A stretch of DNA of 8,377 nt from Victivallales bacterium. Lineage in GTDB: Bacteria > Verrucomicrobiota > Lentisphaeria > Oligosphaerales > Oligosphaeraceae. Position 1 is the stretch's first letter. Each line of letters begins with the position of its first letter. A program made the position numbers and the translations under genes. The stretch spans positions 1-8,377 of the forward strand of contig CAAGMX010000569.1 of NCBI GenBank assembly GCA_900771165.1, in the 5' to 3' direction. This document shows positions 1 to 4,941 of the stretch, piece by piece. Under the pieces are notes generated by a model that saw only the letters and a list, made by a program, of their open reading frames with translations, searched no databases and was not told the origin of the DNA.

Positions 1-115
1 GCTCAATGGTGCAGAACGGAAAATTCTCCGCCGCCGCCTTCCCGTTGGAAAGGGCGTTGAAGAGGGTGGATTTGCCCACATTGGGCAGGCCGACAAAACC
101 GCAGGAGAGAGACAT
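1..115 (-). CDS. ychF: Ribosome-binding ATPase YchF (OLA1 family), N-terminal fragment
   Basis: Only the first 38 codons are in the window; the gene continues past the left edge. The visible protein has the G1/P-loop of an Obg-family P-loop NTPase ([12 protein letters not shown], residues 6-17) followed by ENFPFCTIE (residues 30-38), which matches the NxPFCTIEPN segment typical of YchF/OLA1. This family binds the ribosome and hydrolyses ATP rather than GTP; it is cytoplasmic and nearly universal. The start is the ATG complementary to 113-115, because it puts the P-loop at the usual distance from the N-terminus. The upstream 25 bases are pyrimidine-rich and show no clear Shine-Dalgarno sequence. 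It lies 63 bp downstream of the AsmA-like gene in the same direction with no terminator between them, so cotranscription is possible. The specificity motif (G4) that separates ATPase from GTPase is outside the window. Confidence 0.93.
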   Translation of the reverse strand, partial: MSLSCGFVGLPNVGKSTLFNALSNGKAAAENFPFCTIE

Positions 116-178
116 GCTACAGGGAAATAGAGGGGAGGGGAAAACGGGAAATCGGGACGGGGATCAGGAGCCAGGGAG

Positions 179-1054
179 CTAGAAGAGGTTCTTCAGTTTT
201 TCCACTCCCTTTTCCAGGGCCTCGCCGGCCTTCCTGGCGCCGCCCTCCAGGGCTTCGGTGGCCTTCTTCCCCACATCGCCAAGGGCATCTATGGCCTTCT
301 TCCCCACATCGGTGACGCTGGTGAGGACCTTGGTGAGCACTTCCTGGGTGGCTTTCACCAGGGAGATGCCATTGCTTTCCTTGCCCAGGTCATGCAGGGT
401 CACCGTGGGCAGGGGAATGGGAGCGGCGCCCCCCGGAAGGAAGGTGGCGGAAAGGCGCACCTGCCCGCCAGACACGGACACCTCGTCAATCACCACCTTC
501 TTGCCCGGCTTCTTCTCTTCTTCCGGCTTCTTCTCTTCTTCCGGCTCCGGTTTCTTCTCCTCCTTCTCGGCCTTCTCAAAGGAGGCGGAGAACTTTTCCA
601 CATTCTTCAGGATGGTGCCGATATTGGTTTCCCCCAAGCCTACCTCGTAGGTGATGGCGGGCTTCTCCACCAGGATCTGCTGCACATGGATGGTATCTGT
701 GAAGAGAGACAGGGGGCGTACCTTCACCAGAATACGGCCCACCTCCACGGAACTGGGGGTCTTGAAGCCTGCAGGATTCCCCAGCACCAGCCCCGTCATC
801 TCAAACCGGGTCTGCAACAGGGAAAAACTCACCTTCTCCACCGTCAGGGGGGCGCCGGTCACCTGGGGTCCGTAGGTCTCCATCACCTTCTTCACCACCG
901 GAGTCATGTGGGAGAGCGCCAGCTGCAACCCGCCCAGCAGCACCACCAGCACCACCAGGAGAATCATCCCAAGACGGCGCAGCCGACGCCGGCAACCGCA
1001 TCTCTTCGTCTGGCAGGAACTGGTCCCCTGGGAAGACGTCTTCTTTTCGCACAT
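179..1054 (-). CDS. Membrane-anchored AsmA-like protein with charged linker and 11-residue C-terminal repeats
   Basis: The 291-residue product starts with a basic, cysteine-containing segment (1-28, with CRRRLRRLG). One hydrophobic helix follows at about 29-49, so I read it as a single-pass inner-membrane anchor with the rest in the periplasm. Residues 50-150 (TPVVKKVMETYGPQVTGAPLTVEKVSF, then alternating beta strands ending in VQQILVEKPAITYE) resemble the N-terminal repeat of AsmA-like proteins, a family linked to phospholipid traffic and outer-membrane maintenance. This assignment rests on pattern, not a search. Residues 156-186 are a Lys/Glu/Pro linker with a duplicated EEEKKP. Residues 187-225 form another beta segment, and 249-291 are four 11-residue amphipathic repeats. 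It is much shorter than full-length AsmA. The ATG at 1052-1054 has no clear Shine-Dalgarno; Met30 would lose the basic N-terminus. The gene probably starts a unit that may continue into ychF. Confidence 0.75.
   Translation of the reverse strand: MCEKKTSSQGTSSCQTKRCGCRRRLRRLGMILLVVLVVLLGGLQLALSHMTPVVKKVMETYGPQVTGAPLTVEKVSFSLLQTRFEMTGLVLGNPAGFKTPSSVEVGRILVKVRPLSLFTDTIHVQQILVEKPAITYEVGLGETNIGTILKNVEKFSASFEKAEKEEKKPEPEEEKKPEEEKKPGKKVVIDEVSVSGGQVRLSATFLPGGAAPIPLPTVTLHDLGKESNGISLVKATQEVLTKVLTSVTDVGKKAIDALGDVGKKATEALEGGARKAGEALEKGVEKLKNLF
258..311 (-). repeat. 33-nt direct repeat inside the AsmA-like gene
   Basis: The 19-base string GGCCTTCTTCCCCACATCG (plus strand) occurs from 260 and again from 293, exactly 33 nt apart. 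It encodes two successive copies of DVGKKA in the 11-residue amphipathic repeat (residues 249-270). The near-identity at the DNA level points to a fairly recent in-frame duplication of one 11-codon unit. Confidence 0.85.
510..545 (-). repeat. Perfect 18-nt tandem duplication in the AsmA-like gene
   Basis: TTCTTCTCTTCTTCCGGC (plus strand) at 510-527 is repeated without change at 528-545. On the coding strand it gives two copies of a six-residue Pro/Glu/Lys unit within the charged linker at about 170-184. Such a perfect short tandem could slip, so the linker length may vary between strains. Confidence 0.9.
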
Positions 1055-1330
1055 AGTATAAGTATCTAGTAATTAAGGAGATATGAAGAAACAACCCCCT
1101 GCGGGGCCGACCATTCGGCACCGTGAACCGCACAAACGGCGATTTCCCCAGGGGAAACCACGGAAAACGGGGATAACATAGCCCTCCTCCCCTGCTCTAT
1201 CGCCCACGGAGACAGGAGAATCCCCCACGCCTGCCAGGCGGAAGGGACGATGACAAATACCAGGGAATTTCCCGATCTTCCCCAAAACAAAACCTCCCTT
1301 GCTCAGGGAAAAACTTGACGCTTCTACATT
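1055..1330. other. Non-coding stretch between AsmA-like gene and repeat block
   Basis: I find no recognisable gene here. Two overlapping minus-strand frames (1066-1290 and 1073-1285) would need TTG starts and their translations resemble no family I know; I treat them as chance openings. The stretch has several short perfect inverted repeats: TTTCCCCAGGGGAAA at 1143-1157, CGCCTGCCAGGCG at 1228-1240 and GGGAATTTCCC at 1263-1273. A weak hairpin (TCCCT at 1295-1299 with AGGGA at 1305-1309) is followed on the minus strand by TTTTGTTTT. The A+T-rich patch 1055-1082 includes TATACT directly before the minus-strand ATG and could be part of the promoter of the AsmA-like gene, but no convincing -35 is correctly spaced. 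Confidence 0.5.
1083..1181 (+). CDS. Possible 32-residue basic small protein (doubtful)
   Basis: The ATG at 1083 is preceded by AAGGAG two bases upstream, the only strong Shine-Dalgarno-like sequence in this island, though the spacing is shorter than the usual 5-9. The frame runs 32 codons to TAG at 1179-1181. The product starts MKKQPPAGPTIRHREPHKRR and is very basic throughout, with nine Lys/Arg in the last 21 residues. I recognise no family. It is divergent from the AsmA-like gene, whose start is 28 bp away. A chance frame in GC-rich intergenic DNA is the more likely explanation. Confidence 0.15.
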   Translation: MKKQPPAGPTIRHREPHKRRFPQGKPRKTGIT

Positions 1331-1464
1331 CCCCCGCCTGCGGGGGACGGGGGGTATTCCTATTGAACCCCGCTTACGGGGTGGCAGGATCGATAGACGG
1401 GGGTGAAGCGTTAGCGGGAACCCCCGGGGGGGTGCGGAAGGACCGCAGGGACGACCACCCCCCC
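1331..1464. repeat. Hairpin-rich G/C-run repeat block (REP- or MITE-like)
   Basis: A run of compact inverted repeats. CCCCCG-CCTG-CGGGGG lies at 1331-1346. ACCCCG-CTTA-CGGGGT lies at 1367-1382. GGGGGT at 1399-1404 pairs with ACCCCC at 1420-1425. A nested structure has GGGGGGGTG at 1426-1434 pairing with CACCCCCCC at 1456-1464 around an inner TGCGG-AAGGA-CCGCA hairpin at 1433-1447. The density of perfect stems and the homopolymer runs differ from the surrounding DNA and suit an interspersed palindromic repeat. Its right boundary falls within about 10 bp of the point where the transposase fragment loses its family resemblance, which suggests that insertion or deletion joined the two. Only one copy is in the window, so repeat status is inferred. 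Confidence 0.6.
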
Positions 1465-1763
1465 AATGTCCCCTTCTGGTCCGCGAAGGCCTCCTCGACC
1501 TTCTCCCTCAGCCTGTAGTCCTCCCGCGCCTCGAAGGTCTCCAGCGGCTGGTTTCCGACGAGGGCAAAATAGCCGAAATAGCGGTACGCCTCGGCGACGG
1601 CCTCCTCGTTGAAGGAGACTTTCAGACGTCCGCCCCGCCCCAGGCGGCTGACCACGAAGTACTTCTCTATCCTCTTCCTGGCCGACGCCGTGAAGTCGTC
1701 CCCCCCCTCCTCCAGCTGGGCCTTGAGCTCCAGATTCGTGAAGCTTGAAATATGATACCCCCG
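1465..1763 (-). pseudogene. IS4-superfamily (IS1634-like) transposase remnant
   Basis: Reading the minus strand from the codon after the TAG at 1764-1766 gives an open frame with segments such as LKAQLEEGGDDF, SARKRIEKYFVVSR, AYRYFGYFALVGN and FEAREDYRLREKVEEAFADQK. The last contains Y-x2-R-x3-E-x6-K exactly, the YREK signature of IS4-superfamily DDE transposases; its Glu (codon 1494-1496) would be the third catalytic acidic residue. The YFGYFALVGN segment before it fits the IS1634 branch. What remains is roughly 85-100 residues. The N-terminal part with both catalytic Asp residues is absent, and the C-terminal part ends just after the YREK lysine, where the frame runs into the hairpin repeat block. 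It cannot encode an active transposase. The first GTG in the frame (1653-1655) is internal to the homologous part, so no true start exists. Confidence 0.8.
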
Positions 1764-1773
1764 CTAAACATGA

Positions 1774-1810
1774 CAAGAAAAGCGCACAATTTCCTGAGAA
1801 AATGTGCGCT
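1774..1810 (-). terminator. Rho-independent terminator of the sugar-utilisation cluster
   Basis: AGCGCACA at 1781-1788 pairs perfectly with TGTGCGCT at 1803-1810. The stem extends inward after one A-A mismatch by TTTC/GAAA, leaving a four-base loop. On the minus strand the stem is followed at once by TTTCTTGT. It lies 48 nt after the stop codon of the glycoside-hydrolase-like gene, so it would end the cluster before the transposon remnant. There is no T-run in the plus direction. Confidence 0.85.
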
Positions 1811-1858
1811 CTGAAGGGCCTAGGCCGAATTTTGTGTCCCTTTTAGACGACTTTTAGG

Positions 1859-3844
1859 TTAGGCCATAGGGCCGGTGATCAGGGCTCCCTGCCAGGCCAT
1901 CAAGGGAGGCAGGGCGTAGATGATTTCCTGGGGAGTTTCCTGGATGGGGAGGAGTCGGCGAGGCTCTTCTTCCGGGCGTACCATCCAGTATTCCTGGAAT
2001 TCCCCATGGCGAATCGCCAATTTCAGAGGCATGGTTCTCCCGATGCCGCAATTTTGGAGATAGGCGCAAGCGGTGGTGCCTTTTTCCGTCACCCGTCCTT
2101 GGAGGCAGAGGGAGAATCCGCCGGTGAGCAGCCGGACGGGGAGTCCGCCCTGGGGGAGGAGTTGGTCCAGGGCATCCAGGATCATGGTTCGGCGGTAGGA
2201 GGTCCACAGGTTTCGGGAATCCAGTTCCTGGATCAAGAGGAGAGAATTTCCCTGTTCCGTGGGCATGAGGCAACTTCCCCAGGCATCTTCCCGGGTGCTG
2301 ATCCGGGAAAGGGGAATCCCCTCCGAGCATGCGGGAAGGATGGCGGCCTGGAGACCGAGAGCCGACTGTCCCCCGGGGAAGATTTCCCGGGGATTGCCGG
2401 TGGCGGTGACCCCGGAGGTCGCCTGCACGGCCTCGAGACGCACCTGGCGAAAGACCCTCTCCTGGGGAAAGCGTTTCGCCAGAATCCGGAAGGCGGCCAC
2501 ATCCATCACCACAGGCTTGCTCCAGAGTATGGGGAGGTCCTCTGGGGTCACGGCGGCGGCCAGGCTTTCATTCAAGGCGTAGACTTGGGGATTGGCGTGC
2601 CTCCGGGTCACGGGCACGCCATTCACCATGAGGCGAGGTTCTGCCTCATTGGCCTCCGTCACCCAGGAATCCAATCCTAGGCGCCCTTGTCCCAGAAACA
2701 TGGCCACCCCGCAGGGAGAGGTCTTTCGGGAGGCGTCCCGCACCCTTTGGAGGAAGGGTTTCCAGGCGGCCAGGCGGTCGAAATAGTAGGCCCAAAGTTC
2801 GGGGTTTTCCCCGTTTTGGTCGCTTCCCCAGTAGAGAGCCAGAGAATCCGCCCCGGAGGCCAGATAGAGGGCGCTTTCCGCCATTTGCCCGTCGGGGTTT
2901 TTGACGGCGTTGACATGGGGCCAATTTTCCACCTCGGCGCAAACCTGTCTCACGAAGCCGTAGGGCCGGCATCGGCTGCTTTCCTTCAGGATCGTCAGGG
3001 ATTTTCGGAGCATTTCCCGGGGAGTGTCGTCCTGATAGTATCCGGCTCCCGGGCGAATGCCCACCGGATGCCTTCCGTTGTCGGAGAGCGCCTCCAGAGC
3101 CAGGCGAAAATCCTGGCCATCGTAGACCAGGTCTGCGGAGACGGTCTGGAGGCCCAGGCGGCACTGGGGCAGCGTGGCCTTCGCCGCCTCCCGGAAGACC
3201 CGGAGGAAGGCGGCATTGGATTCCCGGTTGAAGGCAATCCATTCTCGCCGTGCCTGGCCTGCCACGGCGGGGTCGGGGTTCTTCAGGCAAGCCTTCCACT
3301 CCTCTCGGCTGTAGTGGTGATGAAAGGCCTTGTTGAAGGCGGCCAGGCAGCGGTCGCAGCAACAGAAGAGGCGATCCATTTTCAGGAGCCGGGCATCGTC
3401 ATCCGGCCAATAGGAATCCGGCCGCATCAAGGACATGACCTTCTTCGCCGTCTGAAGATTATACTCGTAGGCCTCCGGAGAGCGGGGACAGAGAATGCCT
3501 TTATAGCAGACCCCGTCCTCATCCACCACCCAGGCCTCCTCCGTGAAGGAGGCGTGATCGCGGCCATCGGCACGATGGTTCAAGGTCACGCCCTGCTGGT
3601 AGGAAAAGCGAATGCCCAAATCCTGGCAGCGCTGGCGGTAGGGCAGATTCTTCCGGACTTTCGCCTCGGTGACCTCCAGGCCCTCCAGAGAGCTTCCGCC
3701 GAACCAGAGTTCGTCCACCAAGCCGGGATGCCGTTGCTGGGCGGCGAAAAGTTCCTGGAGGAAAGCGGAGTTGTCCTCTCCGCAGCCGAAGATCCGCAGA
3801 ATCAGGAAGGGCCAGTCGTTCATTTTCGTCCCGTTGTCAGCCAT
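1859..3844 (-). CDS. Putative (beta/alpha)8-barrel glycoside hydrolase, GH42-like architecture, family unassigned
   Basis: The protein has 661 residues, no signal peptide and no membrane segment, so it is probably cytoplasmic. Residues 10-370 read as a TIM barrel. Landmarks are DELWFGGSSLEG (45-55), SYWPDDDARLL (144-154), CCCDRCLAAFNKAF (161-174), VCAEVENWPH (301-310) and SGADSLALYWGS (330-341). The DDDxRL plus CxxC pair is a pattern I associate with unassigned clan-A-like hydrolases of PVC bacteria. Asp148-150 and Glu303/Glu305 are candidate catalytic acids, by inference only. Residues 420-480 (LNESLAAAVTPEDLPILW, VVMDVAAFRILAKR) look like the Rossmann-like domain that follows the barrel in GH42 beta-galactosidases, and 565-661 a closing beta domain. 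Its ATG lies inside the end of the esterase gene (8-nt overlap ATGGCTGA), implying translational coupling; there is no separate Shine-Dalgarno. Met8 is an alternative start. A terminator follows. Substrate unknown. Confidence 0.7.
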   Translation of the reverse strand: MADNGTKMNDWPFLILRIFGCGEDNSAFLQELFAAQQRHPGLVDELWFGGSSLEGLEVTEAKVRKNLPYRQRCQDLGIRFSYQQGVTLNHRADGRDHASFTEEAWVVDEDGVCYKGILCPRSPEAYEYNLQTAKKVMSLMRPDSYWPDDDARLLKMDRLFCCCDRCLAAFNKAFHHHYSREEWKACLKNPDPAVAGQARREWIAFNRESNAAFLRVFREAAKATLPQCRLGLQTVSADLVYDGQDFRLALEALSDNGRHPVGIRPGAGYYQDDTPREMLRKSLTILKESSRCRPYGFVRQVCAEVENWPHVNAVKNPDGQMAESALYLASGADSLALYWGSDQNGENPELWAYYFDRLAAWKPFLQRVRDASRKTSPCGVAMFLGQGRLGLDSWVTEANEAEPRLMVNGVPVTRRHANPQVYALNESLAAAVTPEDLPILWSKPVVMDVAAFRILAKRFPQERVFRQVRLEAVQATSGVTATGNPREIFPGGQSALGLQAAILPACSEGIPLSRISTREDAWGSCLMPTEQGNSLLLIQELDSRNLWTSYRRTMILDALDQLLPQGGLPVRLLTGGFSLCLQGRVTEKGTTACAYLQNCGIGRTMPLKLAIRHGEFQEYWMVRPEEEPRRLLPIQETPQEIIYALPPLMAWQGALITGPMA

Positions 3845-4907
3845 GATGTTGTTTCGGGGAGGGGGGAAGGAGGGTTTTCAGCGTAGATTCCAGGGCATTG
3901 GCCATCCGATAGAAGGCCATATCCGAGGCATGAATGCCATCCACCAGGCATTCGGAGCCGTCCGGGCCCAGGATATTGGAGCCATCCAGGAAGAAGAGGC
4001 GGGGATCCTGGAGGGCCTCCAGCGCCTTTCGGGTTTCTTCCACCTGGTGTTCCGGAATGGGGTAGCGGGTATAGCGGTAGCGCGTCAGCGCCAGAATGGG
4101 GGTGTCGGGCTTTTTTTGGCGAAGTTCCCGGATGAACGGAGGAAGCAAGGCGGCGTATCTTCCCTCCACATTGGGTTCGAAATCCAGCAGATACAAGGCC
4201 GCCTCCGGCAGGGAGGCGAGAATCCTGGCCACCTCCGGCTCTCCCCGGCCGCAGCCGCTGAAGCCGAAATTCAGGACATGTCGTCCCAGGCGTCGGGAGA
4301 GGATATTGGGGTAGCACATTCCCGGGCGGGAGGCGCAGCCGCCCTGGGTGATGCTGGTGCCGTAGATGGCGAGAGGAGGGGAGGCAAGAGGAGGAGGCGG
4401 CGCCACCTCGGCCTCCTCGCACAATCCGATCTCCACGGAAACCACCCCCTTGTACAAGGGAAAGTAGACCGTATAGGTCTGCCAGGAAGACGCCGGCCTT
4501 TCCGCCAGACTGCAGACAAACTCCGACTTCTCCGGATCGGCCCGCATGACAGAGAGAAAACGCTCCTCCCCAGGCGCGCCCTCGTACACATCAAAGCCGC
4601 CACGCCCCGTATACGCCATGGTGTCCGTGAGATCAAAATCCCCCCGCTTCCCCCGAATCAAAATCCGACGGGAATTGGTGGCAAACCGAATCTTCCCGCC
4701 CGCCGTGCAGTTGGCCAGAAAATCCACCCCCTCCGGCAGCTTCTCCCCCGGCGAAACGGGCATCCTGCGAAAGACCTTGTCCTGGGCAAACCAGGGAAAG
4801 CCGGTGAGTTCAAAGGGAGCTTCGGACACGGGACGGAAGACGACATGCTCCGTCTGCACCGGCGGAATCGCCATGCGCTTGTCAAAATCGGAAACCGTAG
4901 ATTTCAT
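3837..4907 (-). CDS. SGNH/GDSL-type esterase with N-terminal GxDLY domain
   Basis: This 356-residue hydrolase probably removes acyl (for example acetyl) groups from a carbohydrate or similar ester. Residues 30-165 are the N-terminal beta domain of two-domain SGNH esterases: FRRMPVSP and LPEGVDFLANCTAGGKIRF lead to GGFDVYEG (103-110), the GxDLY motif. The catalytic domain starts at about 178. Block I is YGTSITQGGCASRPG with Ser185 as nucleophile. Block II is NFGFSGCGRGE, with Gly at 215-217 for the oxyanion hole. Block III is LDFEPNVEG with Asn246. Block V is DGIHASDMAF, giving Asp323 and His326. All catalytic blocks are intact and the length fits the family. There is no signal peptide, so it acts in the cytoplasm unless exported by an unseen route. 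AGGAG stands eight bases before the ATG. It is 34 bp downstream of the symporter gene and overlaps the hydrolase gene by 8 nt. Confidence 0.9.
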   Translation of the reverse strand: MKSTVSDFDKRMAIPPVQTEHVVFRPVSEAPFELTGFPWFAQDKVFRRMPVSPGEKLPEGVDFLANCTAGGKIRFATNSRRILIRGKRGDFDLTDTMAYTGRGGFDVYEGAPGEERFLSVMRADPEKSEFVCSLAERPASSWQTYTVYFPLYKGVVSVEIGLCEEAEVAPPPPLASPPLAIYGTSITQGGCASRPGMCYPNILSRRLGRHVLNFGFSGCGRGEPEVARILASLPEAALYLLDFEPNVEGRYAALLPPFIRELRQKKPDTPILALTRYRYTRYPIPEHQVEETRKALEALQDPRLFFLDGSNILGPDGSECLVDGIHASDMAFYRMANALESTLKTLLPPSPKQHHG

Positions 4908-4925
4908 GGAGGACTCCTATGGGAG
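4908..4925 (-). promoter_or_regulatory. Shine-Dalgarno sequence of the esterase gene
   Basis: On the minus strand the bases before the ATG read ATAGGAGTCCTCC. AGGAG is well spaced and is the clearest ribosome binding site in the window; the symporter, the hydrolase and ychF lack one. It is followed directly by TCCTCC, which resembles the 3' end of 16S rRNA and could pair with a Shine-Dalgarno in another part of the message. Confidence 0.6.
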
Positions 4926-4941
4926 AACGCAAGAAGACGGG

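Noticed and set aside
1066..1290. Two overlapping minus-strand frames of 70-74 codons in the island
   Set aside because: Both need TTG starts, resemble no known family, and lie in DNA with short palindromes. A purine-rich AAGGGAGG precedes them but that alone is weak support.
1295..1309. TCCCT/AGGGA hairpin followed by TTTTGTTTT on the minus strand as a terminator
   Set aside because: The stem has only five pairs and the T-run is separated from it by GG; no gene ends directly upstream.
1331..1464. CRISPR array
   Set aside because: The hairpins differ in sequence and spacing; there are no regular identical repeats with unique spacers and no cas gene.
1411..1776. 121-codon minus-strand frame overlapping the transposase remnant
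   Set aside because: It is the shifted frame of the recognisable transposase sequence and yields a low-complexity Gly/Arg-rich translation.
1817..1826. GGCCTAGGCC palindrome downstream of the hydrolase gene
   Set aside because: Too short and isolated to call an operator; no matching second site was found.
2687..3886. Long plus-strand frame (399 codons) opposite the hydrolase gene
   Set aside because: It is antisense to a gene with clear domain landmarks and reflects the high GC content; its translation matches no family.
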